From: Styela clava
Taxonomy: Eukaryota; Chordata; Ascidiacea; Stolidobranchia; Styelidae
Direction: 5' to 3'
Length of the DNA: 64,000 nucleotides
Assembly: GCF_964204865.1 (NCBI RefSeq)
Contig: NC_135255.1
Coordinates: forward strand, 12,429,135 to 12,493,134
Of the stretch, positions 1-12,167 are shown in pieces (position 1 is the stretch's first letter; every line of letters begins with the position of its first letter). The notes beneath the pieces were generated by a model. The model saw only the letters and a list, made by a program, of their open reading frames with translations. It made no database searches and was not told where the DNA came from. Both the position numbers and the translations under genes were made by a program.

Positions 1-3000
1 CACAAGAAAAGAGCTGCTTCCCAAGCTAGAGAATTTCGTATGCAGAATATCATGGCAGAAGAAGAACGTAGATCCGAGGTGTCTGCTGTTTATTCACAAG
101 CATTGAACATGGAAAATTTGATTAACAGGTGAAGCTATGATTAGTTTATGTATCTGTGTTTCGTATTTATATAATATGACTTCATGAGCTTACAAAAACT
201 ATTTGCCCAAGTGTAATTTCTATCTAATACCCCTAACCCAGAACCTATTATGAATCCCACTCCATGGGCTTCCCCACCCATTTTTTTATAATTTATATCT
301 ACTCTAATTCAGAACAGTCTTACACGGTTGGACAGGCTACAAAGTATACCTGGACTTCACTTGATATACTGTGTCTTTATATTAGATATTCTATAAACCT
401 GAGTAAAATAAAGCATAATATGCTAATTGATTTTAATAGTGCTCTCAAAATGCTGTTCTTATTTAATTAATTGTAATATAATTGTACTAACCGAAAACAT
501 AACTCCGACCCTGAAAATGATTTACCCTCGAATCAAACATGGCCCAGCATTAAAATATTAATTTCCAAATTGGACAATACACCTCCAAACCAGATAAAAA
601 TCATTTGTGCTTCCATGGAAAAGATCCCACGCGGATGCGGATATACGATCCGACCTTAATTGGCGTACAATTCGAGTGCATGATTCGATCTATTTTTTTT
701 AACTTCATTTAGTCATATTTCTGTAGCATATTTGACGAATTTTCAAATTAATTTCATTCGCAGGTACAAGAATGATTTGTCTCAGATCTTTGAACGAGCT
801 CTTCTGCAGAAAATAGCGAAAGACGTCAAGAATGTTTACAACTATAATTCATCTGAAGACCCATCTGATCCAACATCTAGTCTGAAAACAGTCAACCAAT
901 GGTTCGTTATAGGCTTTGAAGAGATAATTTCAAAATTTTTTACCGAAATCTATAATCGTTTCGTAACGTAAAAACACCGAAGCACACTTTATATAAGTGC
1001 ATGTTTGACTAAACCTCGTAGTGGGCGAACGCGTGAAAATTGCATGAAATTTTAATTTAAATACTTTTTATTGAAAATTCCTTCAAGAACGGTTCCAATA
1101 TTTCAAATAATAGTAAACAATCTAAATTTAAGATTGGGAATCTACATAGGATATTAGAGTAAATGGAATACGACTTAAATGCTATTGTAATTAAACATAA
1201 GACTGCATTATATAGTATTCCAATGAACTCTCATTGGTTGTTGTATAAGATCTATCTACCTTAAAAACACGTATAAGCTGTGAGTGCTCATCATTTACCG
1301 ATTTATGCTAAATACGCTAAAATAAGATAGGATTTGCATGTTTATCCCGAGGGATGGGAAAGCCGATAAGACGGCCTAATGATATGACGAACCACGGCCT
1401 CTCGTCGGATATGAGATTAGTTAGACAGTTATTTGTTTCGGAGGCGAGTCTTGAACAGGCTATATACATCGTTCTTGGCAATGTTTCCAGTCGATTCTGT
1501 TGCAACTAAAAATCACATTTGATTCACTTCCAGGGTTGACATCGCTCTAAAAAAGCTTGTGAAATATCAACAAGCAGTCATAAAACACATGCAATCAACT
1601 CAGGATGATTTGAAAGTAAAAGCAGAGAAAAGTGTCGGACAAGAAACTGCGAATCACATTAAAATTTTAGCTGAAAAAACTATGGAAATTGGAAAATACA
1701 AACAATTGGCAGATCAGACGAAAAATGAATTAGTTTCTGTGAGTATTATACCATTAGAAAAATAAATATTCTTCATAGTATCAACTGATTAATTTCTACT
1801 ATAGTTGTACAGTTGGCAAATTTCATACAGTAAAAAAGTTGTACAGCCATTAATATATATCCTATCGTTTATTACATTGAGGTGTAAAGTAGTCCTTTTA
1901 CCTTTCTTATGTGTATGATTTTTATATTTCACGATCATATACCAAATCTTAGTTCATAGAAATAATGTTATGGTGGAAAATCATTATGATTTTGCTGATT
2001 TGGAACCGCTGAACTACACTAGTGAACAAATCAACAATGATGTGATGAGGTTATCTTAAATAGAATAACTTGCAATTTTAGTTGAAAAGTGATCATCAGA
2101 AACTTGTTCGACAACATGCCCAAAACAGGGAAGATCTTAAAAACGCAGAAGAGCAGGAGAAGAAAACGAAAGAATTATGGAAAGTAAGTTCGGAAATATT
2201 TTAATAACTTTATCTTGAATTCTGGATAGAGGTATATCAACGAAGATTCTATATGTTAGTGGATTAACATGTACTGAAAGCGAAGATACTGTAGTTAGAA
2301 TGACGACAGTACTAGGGAGTGTTTCCCGAATCTGGTATCACAAGTTTGAGGGTTCTTTTCATGCTATTGTTGTAACTGTTATTTCAAGGAAATCTGATTT
2401 TCGTTTCCACAGGTTACACGACTAAAAAGACATACACTACAAAAATGGCATTCATTGGAGTCACCGAACTACAATACTAAAATTTTTAATTAGATATTGG
2501 CTGACTGACCTATTGATGTTCCTTGTTATTATATTATCATTTATTCCATAGAAAAGAGAGAGGGAATTGCTAGATGCTGGCGATGCTGTAGCCGTTTACA
2601 AGAAATCTGCAAAAGATGCCCAAAAACTTGATGCAAAACTCAAAGATTTAAAAAGTGAATATAAGAAACTGAAGGTTGGATATTTCCTGGTTTACAGTTT
2701 TAATAACTTTTGACGTACTTTGGGAGTGTATATGTAGTGAATGCTGAGTTTTATCTCCAGGCTTGTCCATGGGACATATTTTTCTGTCCCATCCCGTCCC
2801 AAAAGATGTTTCCCATGGACAAGCCTGATTATTTCCTTCATTCAAAATCTGAACACAAAATAATCAAATTCCTAGATATTTGTTATAAACAAACATTGGC
2901 TAAGTCTTTGTGAATACTGGGTAACACTGTGTGTTTTGTATTTGAATTTGTTTTTGTGTTGAATGTAATGAATGTATTTATATTTGATTGTATTTATTGC

Positions 3001-6000
3001 TTACCCTAATATATTACACCCTAGTTGAGGTGACTGACATACTAATACGGTTTAAAATCATAATCTTCAATTTATTCATCCAAGTAATATTTTTCTCGAA
3101 TATCCGCGTCGTCCACGGTGTTAGCAATACGCTCAACGTCACACCGATTACTCTTCGTTGAATGGATTGTACGTATTTTGGGGTAATATGTGCGAGCGAT
3201 TTACCTGTCGCGACAGGGTGATTTACACAACCATTGGACATTCAAAGGTCTCTCAGTCACGTGCTGTGATTTGCTATATGATTGGATAATCTTGCCGGTC
3301 TTTTTATTTTACTGGCTTACTATGACAAATTAACCGGTTATCCGCATTCAAAATCGGCATAAATAACAAAGGTAATTCTAAAAAACAATTTTAAAACCAA
3401 CTAGAATATGACAATGTTCACTAACGTTTTAGGAGCAATATGATATGTCACAACGAAATCTTGCTAGAGAAGCACAGTTGAGAATGATGGCAGAGAAGGA
3501 AGTGCAAAGAAATAACAGAAGTCAAAAACTGGGATTTCGTGATGAAAAACCACCAGTTGTGAAAATAGTTTACCAAGAAGAGGTATGGAAATAGTGTAGA
3601 TGTCAAAAAGTGACCAAGAAAGAGAAATTACCAGTATGAATAGAAGCTTCCTCCATAAACTTCTGTCCGAAAACGTCCTTGAAACACCAAGATATTACAA
3701 TCTTGCTTTCTTAAATCGCTATTGGCTGATTGGGACCCATCGTGTTCAGGTAATCGAATTCCTTTCCTATAAATGTAGTAATCTGATCAACATTTTAAAA
3801 AAGGGAAATGAGTCGTACCTAGAGATTTTATATAATTAAAATTTTATACAGTACAGAAATTTTATCGTTCCAGTTTGTAATTCAATGGAACCTTATTTCT
3901 ACATAAAATATAGGGAAAATTGGCTGGGTATAAATCCTTCATTATTAATGACTGAGTTGAAATATAGCCGATAATTGAATCTATATTTAATATAGAAATG
4001 TTTTCTGTATTTCAGAAACCACCAGGCCCATCTCAAGCTGCTGTTTATGTTAAAACAATGGAAAAGCTATTGGAATGCAAACCTTCTTTAAGACTGAGTC
4101 ACATTACTTCGGAACTAGCGAATGATGCAAGCATAAGTGTCAGAAACTATCGAATTCAAGTTGCGCGAAGACTTGTTAAATTATGTCAGAAATATGCCGA
4201 TTATAAAAGGTTGTTTCAAATCAATTGCCATTTATTTTAGGGCTATAATTTGTAAAAATTATTGTGATAGAGCCATAAACATATGCCTTACCAACGCCAC
4301 ACTCTTTGGTTTATAATCATGTCTTCGACTGGAATGAATGATGAGAGATTTTCACGCATAACAAAAACAACATATCCAAGTTAGATGTCAATTTCTTTTC
4401 TTCTCAGTCGATTTTATTTTGATTTTGTGTCGTTTGTGCGAAAATTATTGCATGTCCATAAATACTCTGAATTCCATTTCATCTGAGAACACCCCAAATT
4501 TTTATTTAATCTAACCAAGAACTTTCTGTGCCACGGTCAGTTTTTTTAATTTTTACCATTGAATGCCACGGTGAAAACGAGAGAGATTTTTCCCTATTTA
4601 TTCTCTCTCGTATTTCTTTTTTCCATCGACCGGAGAAGGGGCGAATCTAGGGATGTCATCAGATTTCGGTCACTTAGATATATCACGCCAAGGTGAATTA
4701 CCCAATACAAACCAACGCATAAGTTAAATATAATTATATACTAAGCACATAGCATGAAATGAATTGTTTTTTCCACAAAAATATTATTCCTATATTGAAC
4801 GGTTATCGTTCTGTATGGGCATGTAACTATACTACCAAAGTTCGTTGTCAGCAAAATAAACAAACCTTCAATTTCTCATCAGGCTTACTGACATGCAACA
4901 AAGAGTTCGAGCAACAATTCTTGCCAAAAATAAGGAAGAAACACCATCAGAACGAATCAGTGAGTGTTGCACTGGATCTTTTTTAACATATCAATTTTCA
5001 GTTGCCTCGATATTATTTATGTTGAAAATTGGCAATATTTTCAATTCCACTATAGAGCAGTGGTCGACAGACAAACTTATGTACCACTGGGCCAAATATG
5101 CACATTGGCGACAGTGTGCGGGTCGCATCAATTTCCGCCTATAAACAATTGCCAGATTAAACTTCAATTTGTTACGCACCCGCAACTCCTATTTCTGTAA
5201 AAATTATAAATAACAGTTGCTGAACCTCCTCGCCGTCGTAGTATCAACGCTCTATTTATGATCTTTCACACGATGCGTCTATATATACGTCACGTTGTTT
5301 TGGTTTTATGACCTTACTTCAAAAACGTTGGTTGGTGCTTGGTGGATAACAATATCGAAATATATTTAGAAGCCAAACGGCACGGTGGTTTGGAAAAGTT
5401 TCATACAATATATTGGCATTTGGAATATCAACAGGAGCTTATTAAACATCGAGGAGCAACATCTGACGTCGACAATTTGGTTGCAAAATATCGAAATGAC
5501 GTTGGAAAAGTTTTTCATAAAATTGCTGAAATTCTCTTGAAAAGAAAACAAGAGATAAAAGGTAACGAAATAGGTAGAACTACGGCTTCTGTTAAGCTTG
5601 TAATTGCAATATGTCGAAGACGGTTTTCGCTGTGCACTTTTCCACATGGCGATACGTTTCGGCGTGTGGTAAGATAATTGGTTCGAAAATTTCACAGTAA
5701 GAATTGGTGCTGAATTATTGGTATATATTATTTGGTTATTGTTATGAGCAGTGTCGGGTGGAAGTTCTTACACCCATAGTAACGAGTCACACGAGTCCCG
5801 GGACTGGTGCGAAGTCGAGTCAAGTCTGATTTAAGTCTCACTGGTGAGTTCGAGTCAGTTCATCTAAATTACTCTTGTCACTTTGAGTCTTTGGCAAATG
5901 GTGACTCGAGTATAACTTCTCTTCTCCAACGCTGGTTATGAGTTTATAATGACAAAGTCAAAAATTGTTGGTAAAAACAAAATGCAATTTATACAATTTT

Positions 6001-9000
6001 GCGCTTTTTTTTAATTCCTCGGCGCAATTTGAATATATCGCGATATACCGGTAGTAAATTTGATGAATACTTTTAAAGTCACATTTACAAGTCTTTCTTT
6101 AAAAGAAGTTTATATTGTAACATCAATATCATTAATTAGATAGAATTCAAGTCCAAGAGACGAAACAAAACGAAAATAAAGAACAAACTACAAGACAGCT
6201 TTCAGATTCCACAGGTAAGAAAAATTTACATAATTTGTTTTCACAATATTTACGTGAATAGTAGATGTCTACAGAAGGATGTGACCCTATTCTGCGTGTC
6301 CTCCACAATCGAATTAAACACTTCCCTCCGCATAATTTGCATGAGCGTTTCATTGGGAAACGTTGAAAAAGGTTTCATTCTTGCCTACTTGGGTATGTAC
6401 AGGTTCTGTCGAATTGAAGACACTGCGATCCTATGAAAAAACAATGCTTGTTGAGAGCTTTGTTATGAGCAAGCGTGTGGAGGTAAAGACATGATTGCAC
6501 ACTCATATATACTTTATTTTTAATGACAGGTTCAGAAAATTCAAGCAAGCGTCCTGTCGTTCCCAGCAACAGTGTATTATCAGTAGATTCTTCAAATAAT
6601 ATAAATAAACCATCTTTCCACACCACAACTGACGCAAGCTTAACGGTCAAAAAATCAATGGATCATGACGTCATAATCAAAAAGTCGATTTTGGAAGATG
6701 ACAAACATGAACAAATTCATAGACAGAAAAGCGATGTTGAAGTCGTCGAAGAAGTTATTTCTGAATTGCTTGTGAACAAAGGTACAATTTGCAAGTGGGC
6801 AATATCCAAAATTATCTCTATTGGAGTCGGATTTCGGTTGCATATTTTGACTTGACTCAATATAATGGTGGTATATTAATATATAAATTTTGGATGTGGT
6901 GGGTACCTCACCTTCTGATATTCAAATACAATTATATTTAAGTTGGGGGGAGGTTATTTTTTTTTGGGGGGGGGGGGGTGTTCGCTCCCTATTTGTGTCG
7001 GAAAATAATTGCTTTATTATATGACTTTTTAATACGTTTTTCAAAAGGGGACTGTACAAGCAGTACTGCTGGGTGAGAAAAATTGACTGGACAAAAAGTC
7101 ACAAATCAAACACATTTTAAACATGACTTTTCTCCAGAGTTGCAAATTTGGTAGATCATAGTTCTGGTGGAAATTATTATGAGCATTCAATACTAGCGAA
7201 GTTCTCTGATTTTGGAATATTGGCTTACACTTTGGTTGTGATTGTAACATCATCCTCAATTAATTGATATGTACTTATTTCAGTATTAGACATTACTTTG
7301 GCATGAAAGTTTAATTTTTTGATTTTTGTAATCGATACTTCCAGAAAAAGACGAAAAGGAATTGCAACCTGTAGTTGAAACAAAGGAGAGCGAGAATGAA
7401 TCAAATGAAAGTAATGATGGACAAATGAAAATAAATATTGAAAAAACTAACTCTAGTGAAAATCGAAATGATTTGGCTGGGGCCGATATCAACGTAGTAG
7501 AGTCTGCAAATGCAAACGAACAAACAGTTGGCGACCGAAACGAAAGAAGACGATCTGAAACTAAAGTAGTTGATAAAAACAGGTAGAATATTGTTGAGAA
7601 CAATGTTGTTATTTTTTACCAGAGAAAAATCGTCAGACCTATTCCAGAGTGTACAAGGATTTATATACCAAGGGATTTTAAAAGTTAGGTTGAGATCTTT
7701 CTGGAAATATTACAGTTTGAAAAATAATATGAGCAAAATTGATGTTACAATACCGGTTTAAGGTGTGAGAATTGCACTCATTGTTAGCCTTTGTGCACCT
7801 GGTATATTTGCTACGACTTCCGGTGAGATGTTAGGCTTATCAAGAGTATTTTAAAAACACATGGTTGATATGGAGAATATTCACTCTGAATGTGATCTTA
7901 AAAATGTCTTGTAATATTCCAGATCCTCCAAAGAAAATATCGTCACCTCAACTCCAACCCGAGTATTTTCTAGAACTAATTCACTTGCTCCTGATGTATC
8001 AGATGAATACAAAAAAAATCAAAATCTTCTGACTGCTCTTTCTCACGTGACCAGCTCAACCAGACGTTCCAGTATTGCAACTGCAGCCCCTGAACAAACT
8101 TGGGATAGGTATACGATTATTTTTATAGCTATACCTATACCAGCTACAGTTCTTTTACCTTTCTTTTGAAGTAATTAGAACTTATAGTCTACGCAGCATG
8201 TTTTTTCTTGATGGGAGTTTAAAGTTGACTTTCAAGGATTTATGCTCCTACATTCCTGACTCACTTGGGTTATAACTCGTGCTATCAGTTTCATCAGTAA
8301 TGAAGCAACAGAGAAAAAAATTCCTAGTCATTACCGTGTCCACATTGTAAGTATTGATAGGATCGATGAATTCTATTTTGTTTCCATCTAACAAAATTTC
8401 TATGTTTTTAAAAAACGTTACTTGGAATGTTCGGCTAAGCAAATAGTAGAATAGAAGTTATAACTGTTTAGTCTCTTCTAATCTTTGAGCACACACAGCA
8501 ATTAATATAGCATTATGAGCATTTATGAGCTGCCCAATGACAATCATATTGCTAGAACTTTTAATGCTTCATAATTTTTAATAGGCGATTATCTCTCGTT
8601 GTTCATTCACCTTTACCAATACGCAAGTCATCTGCCTGGATAGTATCGTCTAACGAGAAGATCACTAGTCATCCGTCACGAAGCAGCATGTTAACACAGG
8701 TAATGTGAAATCATTTTGCTGTCAATTAGGTGGCGTTGTTGAATGAAAATGGGGAATGTAATTAATTAGTATGGTCAATATCTTTGCAAATGAGTGTTGA
8801 TTATTTAAAGCCACTTTGACCAAATTTTATTTTGTTAATGTTTCTCAGATTTCTCCAGAAGTTCCTAAAACGCTTCAACTCGATGTGCACGATGTTTTGC
8901 ACAAAGCTAGAAAACACCTTCAAAATTCTATCAGAAGACATTCTATGACCGGTAAGTTGATTAATCTTTGAGTTTATGTTATAGCTTCAATAAATTATTG

Positions 9001-11531
9001 CTGATTGCTCAGTCAAATTTATTCTGTCTTAAAAATCATCTATAAATGCGTGAAAGTCATATATACCGACGTTGGACACTACATATTCGGATATTGAAAC
9101 ATATTTGGCATAGTCCACTCAAAGAGAAACTTTCATCCAAACCTTCAGAAATCCCATAACTCACGCTAACCCAATAAATGAACCCCTTTTAAAAGCACTC
9201 GATTAGTAGGAAGATTATAGAAAAACAACAGCAATTTATGGGTATCTCACAGTTTATTTATTGACTTTGGTGAAATTGTTGTTGGGTTGTTGTTCTTGTG
9301 AATGAATCGATTTTTCCACAACTAATTGACCAATTGATTACAACTTTCCAGTACTTGGATGACACATTGAGGAATTGCTATTTTTGGCTGGAAATTCGCT
9401 GATATCGCGGTGGCCAAATCTGACACTTGACTTTTGTGTCCATCTATTTGAGCATTACTTTTCTCTTGCATAACTAACCCAGGCACGAATATGAACCGGT
9501 CTGTAATTTTTTCCTATATGAGCATTCTATGCCGGGAGAAAAATTGCTTTTAGAGCACACATTCCATTATAATAATATCGCAATTTGACAAAATGTAATA
9601 CAAAGCTAGTGTGATTAATTACTTTTTATTGTATACATTCCATCTCTAGAGAGGCCACCATCCACCTCGCTGTCTGATCTTGGTTCATTCATACGTTCTC
9701 GACGTTCAACAATAACTGGTGGAATTTTACCTGGAGTCATTGAACGAAATGACGGTGAAAATAATTTGGATGAAAACGAAATGATGAAACAGTATGATTT
9801 CGTTTATTTTTCTTTTACGCGGCAAACGAAAAAAAACGGTGCCATCGTTTCGGAAAAGTTTATCCATTCAAAAATCTTACTTTGAATATAACCCTACGAT
9901 ACGATCAATATATTTAAAATGATATCTTAGAGCAGTGGTTCGAAAACGACGGGGCGCGCCACACAAGGGGACGTAGACAATTTTTTTAGGGTGCGTGAAC
10001 CGTGGAGTTAATTAAAAATAAAAATGTTTGTTAGATTTAATCTTGCCCGCCTTATTTTCGATATTTACGTTCCATCCACGCATTTTCAACATGTTTTTGA
10101 ATAAAACATACTTTCGCCTTGCTATTCGTTTTTTTGTAGTTTATTGTTAGCTAGGTATTTTGGAGGTGGGGGCACGAGACCTGACAAATTCTAAAAAGGG
10201 GGCGCGGCTCAAAAAGTTTGAATGAGTTTAAAAGCGGCGGCTTTGCGTGATCGGAGATATTGTAACCTGACTAAATCCTTCGATCACCAAGATTCCCAGT
10301 TGTTGACATTTACCTGATGAAATACGAACTTTTCTTTAGATATCGACTACCATTTGATTCCTTCGACCAGAATGAAATTATTCCGAAAATAACCGCAGGG
10401 ACTAGCAATGCTTTTGAGGTAAATTATCCTATACGGTAATATGTTTCAGATAACATTTTTGATAAAAATTTGCGTTTTCTTGACAGCCTAAATTGAAAAT
10501 TCAACAAGTTTCAGTCTCATTTAAAATTAACGTCACCAACAACTCCTAATCATTTCACAATATAACACGAGAACGATGCTCAAGGAAGGTCGCGCATCGG
10601 TAACGGCATTACCTGTGCACCGAGTTTAACGAAAAGATCGGTGAAAATAACGTTTCACCAAAGATATTGTACTATATTTCAGCGCTCTGCGTTTAAGGTG
10701 TTGGTGTCACATCACTCCAAATCCAGATTAGTCATGGGGTTCGTCCATGTCCACGACATCATATATAAAACAAATACTGTTTCTTAAAAATAAATCCCAA
10801 AAGCTATTGCCAAATTGCCAATATTAATCTGAGTGATATTGCTCTACTTACACTTGATAATTATTGCGACTATGTGTTTTATAAGATTTGATGTGAATTA
10901 CAGATTCAGGCGGTTCAAGCTCCTGCAAATCATTTCCTACCAAAATCAAGGCCAGCAACGAAATCGACTGTGAGAAGAGAAAGCATAAGAAGAAAAAGTG
11001 TTGCGGGTAAAATATAGCAGTTAGAACTTAGAAAGTACAAATGAGGCCGAAAATGCGTGCGTTAGTTAATGTTCTAGTTCGAAAATTGTCTTTCTTAAAT
11101 GTGAGGCGCAAAAGGAACTTATATACAGCAATCGCCGTGTCATGGGAATGTAAATGAACGAATAAGTTGTGTTTTGGTTAGATCTTGGACCAGACCAGAA
11201 TTATACAATATTGTTAAATTTTTATAAAAGAGGGAAAAAAATCATTTCTCAAAGATTTAATTCAAGGCTAAAGTATTAAGTAGTTAGCTTGTGTTTACAT
11301 TCAGCGCCTCCTCGGAAACAGCAATCTAGTCAGTTATATCGGAAGCCGAGTGCAAAGGAGAAATTTGAAAATGAGATGGAAGACAAGGAATTCAAAAAAC
11401 TAGATAAATGTTTGAGTGATGAGACGAGCAATTACAGTTCATCCATAGGTGTTCGAATAATCCGAAGGAAATCTACATCTGATGTTATTACTTTACCATC
11501 GATTAGCAGTAGTTCAATATACAATAAATAA
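1..11531 (+). CDS. Large coiled-coil / low-complexity protein, 5'-partial, 20 coding exons, family not recognised
   Basis: Exons read by GT-AG junctions: 1-128, 764-901, 1534-1738, 2082-2183, 2552-2674, 3433-3582, 4016-4209, 4883-4959, 5217-5237, 5370-5561, 6140-6214, 6530-6781, 7345-7582, 7923-8108, 8585-8699, 8849-8951, 9650-9791, 10340-10418, 10905-11007, 11305-11531. They sum to 2850 nt and hold one frame throughout: 949 residues plus TAA. Residues 1 to about 282 are Lys/Glu-rich and heptad-like, hence probably coiled coil. Residues 283-443 look helical and less charged. The rest is Ser/Thr/Asn/Arg-rich and probably disordered, with basic patches such as RRESIRRKSV near the C terminus. 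There is no signal peptide or membrane segment in the visible part; the true N terminus lies left of the window. A cytoskeletal, ciliary or centrosomal scaffold role is possible from composition alone, but no family motif was identified. The 21-nt exon 5217-5237 and the acceptor at 6140 are the least certain junctions. Confidence 0.75.
1318..1470 (-). repeat. SINE fragment (tRNA-derived family), 3' part
   Basis: Shares CACGGCCTCTCGTC, CCGATAAGACGGC and GGATTTGCATGTTTATCCC with the full copy at 31733-32060, read on the opposite strand. It lies in intron 2 of the coiled-coil gene. The tRNA-like head is absent. Confidence 0.7.
2758..2827. mobile_element. 70-bp near-palindromic MITE in intron 5
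   Basis: The ends CAGGCTTGTCCATGGGA and its exact reverse complement bracket a short pyrimidine-rich core. The flanking 8-mers TTTATCTC and ATTATTTC match at 6 of 8 positions, as expected for an aged hAT-type target duplication. It lies in an intron of the coiled-coil gene. Confidence 0.6.
3110..3240 (+). repeat. Divergent SINE-like copy
   Basis: Contains GTTAGCAATACGCTCAACG, then CACACCGATTACTCTTCG, then TATGTGCGAGCGATTT, in the same order as the head of the full copy at 31733. Strongly mutated; the B box is not intact. Intron 5 of the coiled-coil gene. Confidence 0.45.
5749..5934. mobile_element. 186-bp hAT-type MITE in intron 10
   Basis: The element begins CAGTGTCGGGTGG and ends CCAACGCTG. 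It is flanked by a perfect 8-bp direct repeat, GTTATGAG, at 5741-5748 and 5935-5942. The interior is rich in GAGTC/GACTC words. The terminal CAG and 8-bp duplication fit the hAT superfamily. No coding capacity. Confidence 0.8.
6943..6985. repeat. Homopolymer tract (G/T runs)
   Basis: Runs of G (up to about 13) and T occur within intron 12 of the coiled-coil gene. This is simple sequence, prone to sequencing or assembly length error. Confidence 0.8.
9934..10225. mobile_element. Probable hAT relic, right end eroded
   Basis: It starts with CAGTGGTTCGAAAACG followed by a GC-rich segment, and closes near a GGGGGCGCGGCTC segment followed by AAAAAGTTTG, which resembles an inverted copy of the left end. 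No clean target duplication could be found. It lies in intron 17 of the coiled-coil gene. Confidence 0.4.
11523..11528 (+). terminator. Poly(A) signal AATAAA formed by the last two codons
   Basis: AATAAA coincides with the final Asn-Lys codons immediately before the TAA stop at 11529-11531. An opposite-strand AATAAA (TTTATT on +) sits at 11534-11539, so signals for both convergent genes fall within 17 bp. If used, the + transcript would have a 3' UTR of only a few tens of bases. Confidence 0.45.
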
Positions 11532-11768
11532 TATTTATTATACATTTTCTGGTTTGATTTTTCTATTTGGTGAAAATTGACCAGGAAAGGGGTAACATAT
11601 TTACACTGTAAAAATATCGGTAGATAAACTAGTATTTCTGAATAAACGTATGTCTCCAGAAATATGGTATTCAATATGCCAAGCATAGGTTTGGCCACAT
11701 TCTGAATAAATCGCGATAATCGTTAAATGTGGTAGGATGTTTTTTCACTATGCGTTCAGTGGTTAGAG

Positions 11769-12025
11769 CAGGAGTGGGCAAAATTTTTCCCATTTAGACT
11801 TGCAGGCCATGTAAGTGTGGAGTAAGAGTTACATTTTATGAACAATATTTACAGTGTTACAAATGCAAAAGTGAAAAACAATAAGCCTCATGCCAAAACT
11901 AAAATTAATCGCAATCTTAACGAATTCTTTGGTCTAATTTTTGGCTAAAACATCAAAATTTGGTTGTGGCAGCATCAGGCGGGCCAGATTGAATTACCAA
12001 ACGGGCCGGATTTGGCCCATATCAG
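11769..12025. mobile_element. 257-bp hAT-type MITE between convergent genes
   Basis: Left end CAGGAGTGGGCAAA, right end TTTGGCCCATATCAG (imperfect inverse). A perfect 8-bp target duplication GGTTAGAG lies at 11761-11768 and 12026-12033. The interior includes GGGCCAGAT and CGGGCCGGATTTGG words common in hAT MITEs. It probably lies in the 3' UTR or downstream flank of the minus-strand gene. Confidence 0.8.
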
Positions 12026-12167
12026 GGTTAGAGGCACATTGAATAATTCCGCTGGAAATAATTCTTAAACGATTGTAAAGTTGAGCACATCAGGGACAAA
12101 GGTCGAGAATTCAGTCATTGTTATTATTATTAATAACCATGCTGTACCAAATGTTAATCGTTTCGCT

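Noticed and set aside
4570..4615. Hairpin ACGAGAGAG ... CTCTCTCGT in intron 7
   Set aside because: Short, single, no duplications. Likely chance in purine/pyrimidine-rich DNA.
5050..5083. CAGTGGTCGACAG...GTACCACTG as a tiny hAT element
   Set aside because: The inner palindrome is only about 33 bp and flanking 8-mers do not match.
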